From Clostridia bacterium (GTDB lineage Bacteria > Bacillota > Clostridia > Oscillospirales > CAG-272): a stretch of DNA of 6,373 bases. The stretch spans positions 1-6,373 of the forward strand of contig JAFTMF010000184.1 in the NCBI GenBank assembly GCA_017452565.1, given 5' to 3'. The position numbers and the translations under genes were made by a program. Positions 1 through 5,008 of this stretch are shown piece after piece. Each line of letters starts with the position of its first letter. Position 1 is the stretch's first letter. The notes beneath the pieces are model-generated. The model did not search any database. It saw nothing but the letters and a program-made list of their open reading frames with translations, and was not told the origin of the DNA.

Positions 1-6
1 CAGTCA

Positions 7-176
7 ATGAAATCGTGCTTCGCACGATGAAATCCTCACTCCGTTCGGATGAAATCTTCAGCCTACGGCTTCAGATGAAATTAAATCCGCCGCATCCTTC
101 TCCCCGCGAAGCGGGATTTCATCGCGAAGCGATTTCATCCACCGAAGGTGGATTTCTTCCGCCGCAGGCGGATTTA
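7..176. repeat. cluster of short hairpin repeats with ATGAAAT spacers, arranged in mirror orientation
   Basis: This gene-free stretch is a run of small palindromes with 3-4-nt loops, separated by a conserved 7-mer. Clear stems are ATCGTGC-TTC-GCACGAT (12-28), TCCG-TT-CGGA (40-49), AGCC-TAC-GGCT (60-70), CCCGC-GAA-GCGGG (103-115), ATCGC-GAA-GCGAT (121-133), ATCCACC-GAA-GGTGGAT (137-153) and TCCGCC-GCA-GGCGGA (158-172). The spacer reads ATGAAAT in the left half (7-13, 27-33, 49-55, 75-81) and its reverse complement ATTTCAT in the right half (116-122, 132-138), so the cluster switches orientation near 82-102. A perfect 10-bp inverted repeat, TAAATCCGCC (82-91) and GGCGGATTTA (167-176), encloses the right half. 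Stems differ in sequence while spacers are kept, as in REP-like intergenic repeat families. An open frame across it looks like a by-product of the repeats. Function is unknown. Confidence 0.75.
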
Positions 177-180
177 GCTG

Positions 181-214
181 AAAAAAGCCGATTGCTTTCG
201 CAATCGGCTTTTTT
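181..214 (-). terminator. rho-independent terminator of tRNA-Trp
   Basis: A perfect 9-bp stem, GCCGATTGC (187-195) with GCAATCGGC (200-208), has a 4-nt loop that reads GAAA on the minus strand. It is flanked by A6 (181-186) and T6 (209-214). Read on the minus strand it begins two bases after the tRNA's encoded CCA and ends in a U-tract. It is symmetric, so it could also stop plus-strand transcription entering from the hairpin cluster. Confidence 0.92.
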
Positions 215-216
215 CT

Positions 217-292
217 TGGCAGGGGCGCAAGGACTCGAACCCTGGACATGCAGTTTTGGAGACTGCCGTTCTACCAACTGAACTACACCCCT
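217..292 (-). tRNA. tRNA-Trp (anticodon CCA), 3' CCA encoded
   Basis: The minus strand folds into a standard 76-nt cloverleaf. The 7-bp acceptor stem is AGGGGTG (286-292) with CGCCCCT (221-227), containing one T-G pair. The D stem is GTTC/GAAC, the anticodon stem GCAGT/ACTGC with loop CTCCAAA, the variable loop ATGTC, and the T arm CAGGG-TTCGAGT-CCTTG with one wobble pair. The anticodon CCA lies at 257-259 and reads UGG (Trp). The discriminator is G (220) and CCA is genome-encoded (217-219). The gene has its own promoter and terminator and appears to be a single-gene transcript. Confidence 0.97.
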
Positions 293-309
293 GTATTCAG
301 GACTTTCCT

Positions 310-338
310 ATTATAGCACATCAAAATCAAAAAAGCAA
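310..338 (-). promoter_or_regulatory. sigma-A promoter of tRNA-Trp
   Basis: On the minus strand the -35 is TTGCTT (333-338) and the -10 is a perfect TATAAT (310-315). The spacer is 17 bp and TG sits just before the -10 as TGC (an extended -10). Predicted initiation falls around 302-304, roughly 10 nt before the mature tRNA 5' end at 292. Confidence 0.85.
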
Positions 339-382
339 TACCTAAATCAAAAATATTTTTATCTTTTTTCGCACTTTTTCTA

Positions 383-411
383 TTGACATTCCCATAAAAG
401 CGTGATAACAT
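383..411 (+). promoter_or_regulatory. sigma-A promoter of the metal-efflux operon
   Basis: A perfect -35 box TTGACA (383-388) is followed after exactly 17 bp by TAACAT (406-411), which matches 4 of 6 consensus positions. The start point is predicted near 417-419, inside the inverted-repeat operator. A strong -35 with a weaker -10 overlapped by a repressor site is typical of derepressible metal-resistance promoters. Confidence 0.8.
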
Positions 412-413
412 AA

Positions 414-437
414 ACATATGAACAATCATTCATATGT
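414..437 (+). promoter_or_regulatory. CadC/SmtB-type operator, perfect inverted repeat
   Basis: ACATATGAA (414-422) and TTCATATGT (429-437) are perfect 9-nt inverted arms around a 6-nt centre, CAATCA. The core TGAACA-N3-ATTCA matches the imperfect 12-2-12 palindromes bound by ArsR/SmtB metal sensors. It lies just 3' of the -10 box and covers the predicted transcription start, so bound repressor would block initiation. The repressor gene begins at 461, which implies autoregulation. Confidence 0.88.
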
Positions 438-460
438 GAAAACCGAAAAGAGGTGAAATA

Positions 461-826
461 ATGCCCGAACAGAACGGCGTGGAGGTTTGCGAATTTCTGT
501 GCGCACACGAATCGGTAGTTGCCGAGGTGAAGGAGCATATGCCCGACGAGGATACTCTCTTCGAACTGGCGGAATTCTATAAAGTCTTCGGCGATTCCAC
601 ACGAATCCGTATTCTCACGGTGCTTTGCCGCCACGAGATGTGCGTCTGCGACCTTGCTACTATCCTATCTATGAATCAATCGGCCATTTCCCATCAGCTT
701 CGCATTCTCAAGCAAGCCCGTCTGATTTCCGCCCGCAGAGAAGGGAAGCAAGTCTTCTATTCCCTTGCCGACGATCACGTCCGCAATATCTTAGACACCG
801 CCATCGAGCACCTTGCCGAGCGGTAA
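461..826 (+). CDS. cadC: CadC/SmtB (ArsR-family) metal-responsive repressor
   Basis: This 121-aa cytoplasmic winged-helix repressor is predicted to sense thiophilic or borderline metals and control the efflux genes after it. The start at 461 is supported by AGAGGTG (449-455), 5 nt upstream. The winged helix spans roughly residues 32-105, with a recognition helix around NQSAISHQLRILKQA (72-86) and a wing around REGKQVFYSL. Both metal sites known in the family are visible. The N-terminal CxxxC (C10, C14) and the MCVCDL cysteines (C61, C63) match the alpha3N Cys4 site of staphylococcal CadC (Cd/Pb/Bi sensing). D104, H106, H117 and E120 match the DxH-x10-HxxE alpha5 zinc site of SmtB/CzrA. It is the first gene of the operon and sits behind a matching operator, so it is probably autorepressed. 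The family is certain; the metal it senses in the cell is inferred. Confidence 0.93.
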   Translation: MPEQNGVEVCEFLCAHESVVAEVKEHMPDEDTLFELAEFYKVFGDSTRIRILTVLCRHEMCVCDLATILSMNQSAISHQLRILKQARLISARREGKQVFYSLADDHVRNILDTAIEHLAER

Positions 827-873
827 CTATCCCAAATTTTAACTGATTTCGAATCCAGAAAGAGAGTATACTT

Positions 874-1104
874 ATGACCGTAACCAAAATCTACAAATTC
901 ACCGATATCGACTGCCCCAACTGCGCCGCAAAAGCGGAAGCGAAGATTAAGAAAATCAAGGGCGTGCAGGACGTTGCCATCGCATTCTTCGCTCAAAAGG
1001 TGTTCATCACCGCAGAAGAGAGCGATTTCGCCGAGATTTATCCTGCCGCAGTGAAGGCTGTTCAAGCCGTTGAAGCAGACTGCGAGCTGATCGAACTCAA
1101 ATGA
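874..1104 (+). CDS. stand-alone HMA-domain metal-binding protein (detached N-terminus of the CadA pump)
   Basis: This 76-aa protein is a single heavy-metal-associated (ferredoxin-like) domain. The metal-binding loop near the start reads DIDCPNCAAK, with C14 and C17 preceded by D13. The DCxxC form is what Zn/Cd/Pb pumps (ZntA, CadA) carry, whereas Cu domains usually have MxCxxC. The C-terminal half (ADCELIEL) also resembles the end of the CadA N-terminal domain. AAAGAGAG (859-866) precedes the ATG by 7 nt. It lies 47 nt after the repressor gene, and its stop overlaps the next gene's start as ATGA (1101-1104), so the two are probably translationally coupled. The likely role is to pass metal to, or regulate, the ATPase, which lacks such a domain. 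A general copper-chaperone role is less likely given the motif and context. Confidence 0.9.
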   Translation: MTVTKIYKFTDIDCPNCAAKAEAKIKKIKGVQDVAIAFFAQKVFITAEESDFAEIYPAAVKAVQAVEADCELIELK

Positions 1105-2960
1105 AGCTCTCCCGCTCCCAAAAGCGCAAGCTGTATGAAATATTAGGCGCCGCCGCACTGCTGATTGCCGCCGTCATTCTGTCGGCGATTTTGAAGCCCA
1201 CGTGGTGGGCGGCTATTTTGCTGTATCTCCCTGCTTTCGTCCTTGCAGGACACGAAACCATCACCTCTGCACTCCGCAATATCCTCCGCGGACAGGTATT
1301 TGACGAGCATTTTTTGATGTCGGTGGCATCCATCGCCGCTATGATCTTGGGCGAGCACGCCGAAGCGGTGGGAGTTCTCCTCTTCGGAGCGCTGGGCGAG
1401 CTGTTCGAGTCCTACGCCATCAGCTCCGCCAGACGGTCGGTAAAGGCACTTGCAAAGCTCTGTCCCGACACGGTGCGGGTGGTGTCCCCCGACGGCAATA
1501 CCTCCGAGATTGCAGCTGAAACCGCCGAGGCAGGCACCGTCTTTTTGGTAGCCGCAGGCGAGCGCATCCCGCTGGACGGCATCATACTGGAAGGCGAAGC
1601 GGCGCTGGACTGTGCCGCCCTTACCGGCGAATCGCTCCCCGTTGAGGTAGAAGCAGGACACGAGGTAGCCGCAGGTGCCATCAATTTAAGCGGCCTCTTA
1701 AAAATCCGAGCCCTCCGCCCCGCAAAAGAGTCGGGAGCCGCACGGATTATCGCTATGGTAGAGGATGCATCTGCCAAAAAAGCACGTTCCGAGGCGTTTA
1801 TCACCAAATTTGCCCGCTACTATACCCCTATCGTGGTAGGTGCGGCACTCCTTTTGGCAATCGTTCCTCCGCTGATCTTCGGAGGCTTTACCGATTGGCT
1901 CTACCGTGCGCTGAACTTTTTGGTTATCTCCTGCCCCTGCGCGCTGGTGATCTCGGTTCCGCTGACCTTCTTCGGCACCATCGGAGGATCTGCCCGCCGC
2001 GGCATCCTCTTCAAGGATAACTACGCCATCGAGAACCTGTCTGCGGCTAAAATTGCCGCATTCGATAAAACAGGAACCCTCACCGAGGGGCATCTCTCCA
2101 TCGATCAGATCCGTCCCGTGAGTTGTACCCCGAATGAGCTTATCGCCTATGCCGCCGCTGCGGAGTACGGCTCTACCCATCCCATCGCCAAAACGGTGCT
2201 GGAAGCCTTTGAGGGGATCGGGGGAGTGATCGGGGGAGTGGCCGAACAGCTCTCTCAGTCCACCGAACTGCGGGGCAGGGGACGCACCTGCTCCCTCGGG
2301 GGAGTCATCATTGCCGCCGGCAACCGCAAGCTGCTGGAGGAAATGGGAGTGCAAATCCCTTCTACCGAGGAAAACACCACCGTTATTTACGTCAGCGTAG
2401 ACGGACAGTATAGAGGCTCCATCACCTTCTCCGACCGCATCAAGGCCGACTCTGCCGAGGCCATCGGCAAGCTCCGCAACGTGGGCGTGGGAACGGTTAT
2501 GCTGTCGGGAGATAACCGCAACGGTGCGGAAAAGGTTGCCGCACAGCTGGGCATCAGCCGTTTCGGTTGGGGACTGCTCCCCGAGGAAAAGGTCACCGCA
2601 CTGGAGAGCTATCGCCCCGAGGGCGGCAAGCTGATCTTCGTAGGCGACGGCATCAACGATGCTCCCTCGCTGGCAGCTACTGACGTGGGCATTGCTATGG
2701 GTGGAATCGGCTCGGACGCCGCCATAGAGGCCGCCGACGTAGTGCTCCCCGGTGACAATCCGCTGAAGGTAGCCGAAGCGGTGCGAATCTCCAAGAAAGC
2801 AATGGCCATCGCCAAGCAAAATATTGTGTTTGCCATCGGGATCAAGGTGCTGTTCCTCATTCTCTCGGCGTTCGGTCTTACCAATATGTGGATGTCGGTG
2901 TTTGCCGACGTGGGTGTGTCGGTACTTGCAATCCTCAACGCTATGCGAACGCTGAAATAA
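1101..2960 (+). CDS. cadA: Zn/Cd/Pb-type P1B heavy-metal efflux ATPase lacking its own HMA domain
   Basis: This 619-aa inner-membrane pump is predicted to export Zn2+, Cd2+ or Pb2+ using ATP. In order it shows two N-terminal hydrophobic segments (about 12-50), a hydrophobic pair around 70-108, the actuator motif TGES (175-178), a membrane pair (about 242-295) with the transport motif CPC (278-280), the phosphorylation motif DKTGT (D322), the P1B-specific HP dipeptide (H360-P361) in the nucleotide domain, the hinge GDGINDAP (515-522), and two final membrane helices with K582 and D603. That Lys/Asp pair matches the ligand and partner residues that mark ZntA/CadA-type pumps rather than Cu or Co types. 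Family members usually begin with an HMA domain and run about 650-750 aa. Here only a short basic N-terminus precedes the first helix, and the domain is encoded by the overlapping gene upstream. The start at 1101 overlaps that gene's stop by 4 nt, and no independent strong ribosome site is seen. No poly-U terminator follows the stop. Confidence 0.96.
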   Translation: MKLSRSQKRKLYEILGAAALLIAAVILSAILKPTWWAAILLYLPAFVLAGHETITSALRNILRGQVFDEHFLMSVASIAAMILGEHAEAVGVLLFGALGELFESYAISSARRSVKALAKLCPDTVRVVSPDGNTSEIAAETAEAGTVFLVAAGERIPLDGIILEGEAALDCAALTGESLPVEVEAGHEVAAGAINLSGLLKIRALRPAKESGAARIIAMVEDASAKKARSEAFITKFARYYTPIVVGAALLLAIVPPLIFGGFTDWLYRALNFLVISCPCALVISVPLTFFGTIGGSARRGILFKDNYAIENLSAAKIAAFDKTGTLTEGHLSIDQIRPVSCTPNELIAYAAAAEYGSTHPIAKTVLEAFEGIGGVIGGVAEQLSQSTELRGRGRTCSLGGVIIAAGNRKLLEEMGVQIPSTEENTTVIYVSVDGQYRGSITFSDRIKADSAEAIGKLRNVGVGTVMLSGDNRNGAEKVAAQLGISRFGWGLLPEEKVTALESYRPEGGKLIFVGDGINDAPSLAATDVGIAMGGIGSDAAIEAADVVLPGDNPLKVAEAVRISKKAMAIAKQNIVFAIGIKVLFLILSAFGLTNMWMSVFADVGVSVLAILNAMRTLK

Positions 2961-2963
2961 AAA

Positions 2964-3010
2964 GCCTCTCCCTCCGGGAGAGGTGGCGCCGTAGGCGACG
3001 GAGAGGGGCG
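2964..3010 (+). repeat. left copy of the two-hairpin repeat bracketing the DUF559 gene
   Basis: The element begins 4 bp after the ATPase stop. Hairpin 1 is CCTCTCCC (2965-2972) with GGGAGAGG (2976-2983) and loop TCC. Hairpin 2 is CGCC-GTA-GGCG (2987-2997). A second GGAGAGG (3000-3006) could pair with the first arm instead. The reverse complement of 3526-3568 aligns with it along its length, sharing the core TCTCCCTnCGGGAGAG and the trailing GAGAGGG. No T-tract follows, so it is not a typical intrinsic terminator, although the hairpin may protect or end the operon mRNA. Confidence 0.8.
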
Positions 3011-3120
3011 TTATCCAAAAAGGCGTGTTCCGCTACTGGCGACGGAGAGGGGCGTTATCAAGGAACGTGCTCCGCCGTAGACGACAGAGAAAGCGTTATT
3101 ATAAAGAACGTGCTCCGCCG
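2986..3120 (+). repeat. decaying 42-44-bp tandem repeat, about 3.5 copies
   Basis: A 22-bp block at 2994-3015 recurs perfectly at 3038-3059 (offset 44) and recurs with several changes and a 1-bp deletion near 3080-3100. A second block, GTGYTCCGCY, starts at 3025, 3067 and 3110 (offsets 42 and 43), with GAACGTGCTCCGCCG identical at 3063-3077 and 3106-3120. Copies diverge toward the DUF559 gene, as if the half of the hairpin element nearest the ATPase had been duplicated and was drifting. Promoter boxes for the next gene are not evident. Confidence 0.75.
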
Positions 3121-3139
3121 ATATACCCTTCACAAATTA

Positions 3140-3523
3140 ATGGTTATGAACAAACAACCCATAAAGAAAAACAACAATCTATTGGATAAAGCCAAAGAAT
3201 TGCGCCGTAATATGACCAAACAAGAAAAGCATTTATGGTATGACTTTCTTCAGCATTATCCTGTTAAAATTTACAAACAACGTATCATCGATAATTTTAT
3301 TGCTGACTTCTACTGCCATCAAGCCCGTCTGATCATCGAACTAGACGGTTCACACCATTTCACTCCCGAAGGGAAATCTTACGACCAAGCAAGAACACAA
3401 GTGCTCTCTCGATATGGTTTGTATGTGTTGCGATTTTCCAACAGAGAGGTCGACGATCATTTTCAAAGTGTTTGTCATATAATTGACAAAACAATTCAAG
3501 AAAGAATGAAGCCTACGAAATGA
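3140..3523 (+). CDS. DUF559 endonuclease-like protein (Vsr/PD-(D/E)XK-related)
   Basis: This predicted 127-aa protein has the DUF559 hallmarks: an N-terminal RRNMTKQEKHLWYDFL helix (23-36), KIYKQRIIDNFIADFYC (43-59), IIELDGSHH (65-73), and the late strand YVLRFSN (95-101). The acidic residues D56, E67 and D69 sit where the Vsr-like restriction-endonuclease fold places its metal-binding site, so a nuclease activity is plausible, but no substrate is known. The start is uncertain. ATG 3140 and ATG 3146 both lack a clear Shine-Dalgarno. The frame stays open back to 2888 through the tandem repeats and into the ATPase gene, which gives an Arg-rich low-complexity stretch that I do not think is real protein. 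The gene is visibly more AT-rich than the ATPase or galactokinase genes and is bracketed by inverted hairpin repeats, which suggests acquisition as a unit. Confidence 0.88.
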   Translation: MVMNKQPIKKNNNLLDKAKELRRNMTKQEKHLWYDFLQHYPVKIYKQRIIDNFIADFYCHQARLIIELDGSHHFTPEGKSYDQARTQVLSRYGLYVLRFSNREVDDHFQSVCHIIDKTIQERMKPTK

Positions 3524-3525
3524 CA

Positions 3526-3568
3526 GCCCTCTCACCCGCTTCGCGGGAGCTCTCCCGTAGGGAGAGCC
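3526..3568 (-). repeat. right, inverted copy of the two-hairpin repeat
   Basis: The element begins 2 bp after the DUF559 stop. It has CCCGC-TTC-GCGGG (3535-3547) and GCTCTCCC-GTA-GGGAGAGC (3549-3567), preceded by a CCCTCTC arm (3528-3534). Its reverse complement aligns with 2964-3010, so the two copies face each other across the DUF559 gene. The 13-bp palindrome 3535-3547 is the exact reverse complement of 103-115 in the left-end hairpin cluster. Confidence 0.8.
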
Positions 3569-3603
3569 TATTGGTGTGTTTATTCATCAAAGAAGGTGTT
3601 ATT

Positions 3604-3945
3604 ATGATCGATCCATTAAAGCAATACATTTCAGAAAATCAAGTCTGTCCCGATTTGATTTTCCGCAATTGGAATGAATTTTTAGATCTCCTTTTCCAAT
3701 ACGGCGGTACTGTCAAAGAGATTCTTTGGTTTGAGTATGTTTCAATAGACAGCCAAAAAGATTCTTTGGGAGCAGGCGGTTGGCAAGATCCTGCCAATCC
3801 TAAATATATGTGGGCGGAAACTATGATCCGCGATAAAGGCTTGGCACAAAAATCCTTGTCCGAAATCAAAGAGCACATTCAAAAAACTATCATCGCCCAT
3901 CAACCGCACAGCTTGATCCCCTGCTTTTTCGATATCACCGCATAA
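3604..3945 (+). CDS. small conserved-looking protein of unknown function (113 aa)
   Basis: I cannot name this gene. The start at ATG 3604 is chosen because AGAAGGTG (3591-3598) lies 5 nt upstream. The same frame is open from 3520, but that extension would translate the hairpin repeat. The product is a soluble, acidic-aromatic protein of 113 aa without a signal peptide or membrane segment. Recognisable pieces are an N-terminal helix, KEILWFEYVSI (about 39-49), a Gly-rich turn and aromatic block GAGGWQDPANPKYMWAET (about 56-73), and a C-terminal helix SLSEIKEHIQKTI followed by LIPCFFDI. From memory, similar short proteins with a GGxxDPxNPxYMWAET-like core occur singly in Clostridia; I know of no assigned function. 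Composition is AT-rich like the DUF559 gene. It lies 80 bp after that gene and has its own ribosome site and a terminator directly downstream. Confidence 0.8.
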   Translation: MIDPLKQYISENQVCPDLIFRNWNEFLDLLFQYGGTVKEILWFEYVSIDSQKDSLGAGGWQDPANPKYMWAETMIRDKGLAQKSLSEIKEHIQKTIIAHQPHSLIPCFFDITA

Positions 3946-3948
3946 GAG

Positions 3949-3983
3949 AACCCCGACGGATTTTCACAAATTCGTCGGGGTTT
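3949..3983. terminator. bidirectional rho-independent terminator between converging genes
   Basis: AACCCCGACG (3949-3958) pairs perfectly with CGTCGGGGTT (3973-3982). The stem extends by GATT/AATT with one G-U pair, leaving the 6-nt loop TTCACA. Plus-strand readout gives GGGGTTTGCTATTT, a moderate U-tract. Minus-strand readout gives only a weak one. It starts 3 nt after the stop of the unknown gene and ends 7 nt before the lipid-kinase stop, so it probably serves both. Confidence 0.85.
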
Positions 3984-3989
3984 GCTATT

Positions 3990-4892
3990 TCAACGGATAA
4001 ACTTCACGCCACCCGGGATGGTGCGGATGGTGGCCTCGGTCATCTCGGCCGTTCCTTCTCCGTCCACCGTCCACGCAATAGGACGGGCTATGGATACCTC
4101 CACGTTTGCAGTATGAGCGAAGATGATATTTTCATTTTTGCTGTCGTACAGATTGTTTCTCAGCAGATCGATTACCACGTTATTCATCTCGGTCAATGTC
4201 TTAGGCTTCTTGATGATCAGCAGATCGAGAAGTCCGTCGGACAGATCGGTGCGCTCGGGGGAGATTTTCAGCACGCCGCCCATAGAGTGGGTGTTCATCA
4301 CGCCGAAGAAGAATACGTCGGTATCACGGAGCTCTCCGTTATCCCACTTCACCGTGATCTGCTCGGGCTCCAGATTGAACACCTCCGCAGCGCCGCTGAG
4401 GATGTAGGCCGCCTGTCCCAGCACGTTCTTCAGATCCTGCGGAGTATCGTAGGACACTTTTGTAAATGCGCCAAAGGATGCGGTATATAGAAAATGATAC
4501 TTTCCGTTGAGCAGACCGATATCGTGGGGAACCGGCTTGCCCTTCAGAAGCAGTTTTGAGTTTTCCACGCTGTCACGGGAATAGCCCAGCGTTGCTGCCA
4601 GATCGTTGGCCGTACCGGAAGGGTAATAGCCCACCGGAATATCCAATCCCGCTTCCACCAGACCGGACACCGCACCGTTGACCGTACCGTCTCCGCCGCT
4701 GACGAAGAGCGCGTCAAATCCCTCTGCCTGCATAGCAGTAGCGCGGGCATCCCCGGGACCTTCGGTCATATGGACGGTCAGGGTATATTCGGGCGCAAGC
4801 CCCTCCACAATGGGATAGAGCAATAGCTTTGCACCCTGTTTTCCGGCACGGGCATTAGCAATGAGCAGCCCGCGTTTATCTTTTAATGGCAT
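3990..4892 (-). CDS. diacylglycerol kinase catalytic-domain lipid kinase (DgkB/YegS family)
   Basis: This 300-aa cytoplasmic, membrane-associating kinase phosphorylates a lipid alcohol, by family precedent diacylglycerol, recycling it to phosphatidic acid for phospholipid and lipoteichoic-acid metabolism. Visible motifs are NARAGK (12-17), the nucleotide-binding GGDGT (66-70), PSGTAND (91-97), GGVLKISPERTDLSDGLLDL (205-224) with its conserved acidic residues, and WTVDGE (274-279) with the D277/E279 pair near the active site. The length is typical. I chose ATG 4892 because AAGAAGG (4900-4906) lies 7 nt upstream. A TTG at 4919 would add nine residues but has no better site. It is transcribed alone, divergently from the galactokinase gene, and converges on the terminator at 3949-3983. 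Exact lipid specificity (diacylglycerol, sphingosine-like or undecaprenol-type) cannot be told from sequence. Confidence 0.93.
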   Translation of the reverse strand: MPLKDKRGLLIANARAGKQGAKLLLYPIVEGLAPEYTLTVHMTEGPGDARATAMQAEGFDALFVSGGDGTVNGAVSGLVEAGLDIPVGYYPSGTANDLAATLGYSRDSVENSKLLLKGKPVPHDIGLLNGKYHFLYTASFGAFTKVSYDTPQDLKNVLGQAAYILSGAAEVFNLEPEQITVKWDNGELRDTDVFFFGVMNTHSMGGVLKISPERTDLSDGLLDLLIIKKPKTLTEMNNVVIDLLRNNLYDSKNENIIFAHTANVEVSIARPIAWTVDGEGTAEMTEATIRTIPGGVKFIR

Positions 4893-4961
4893 AGAGTCGC
4901 CTTCTTTCTCGTATTCCAAAACAGATCCAAACCGCAGTGCGGTCTTGTTTGCTTGCTTTAC

Positions 4962-4967
4962 AGTATA
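4962..4967 (-). promoter_or_regulatory. candidate extended -10 promoter of the lipid kinase
   Basis: The minus strand reads GTGATATACT, which is TATACT (5 of 6 to consensus) preceded by TGA as an extended -10. Seventeen bases upstream lies only a poor -35 (GCAATG, 4985-4990). The resulting leader would be about 60 nt and contain the hairpin at 4931-4943. It is the best candidate in the region but is unproven. Confidence 0.5.
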
Positions 4968-5008
4968 TCACTTTCTGCTCCTTTCATTGCTACCGAAAAC
5001 CGACTAAA

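Noticed and set aside
7..176. CRISPR array
   Set aside because: Spacers are constant and the palindromes vary, which is the reverse of CRISPR. Units are about 20 bp and no cas gene is nearby.
15..281. Plus-strand open frame of 88 codons across the hairpin cluster, terminator and tRNA
   Set aside because: It runs through a tRNA on the other strand and palindromic repeats, and has no ribosome site or protein-like features.
1698..2819. Long minus-strand open frame (373 codons) opposite the ATPase
   Set aside because: It is fully antisense to a gene with every P1B motif; high GC at third positions keeps the opposite frame open. The translation resembles no domain.
2965..2983. GC-rich hairpin right after the ATPase as an intrinsic terminator
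   Set aside because: The stem is good but is followed by TGGCGCC with no T-tract, and the same hairpin occurs as part of the bracketing repeat. Where the metal operon transcript ends is unclear.
3520..3603. Upstream ATG for the 113-aa gene
   Set aside because: It overlaps the DUF559 stop codon, has no ribosome site, and would translate the hairpin repeat into an Arg/Ser-rich leader.
4893..4919. Longer lipid-kinase start at a TTG codon (4919)
   Set aside because: ATG 4892 has a well-spaced AAGAAGG. The TTG has none, and the extra residues would translate that ribosome site itself.
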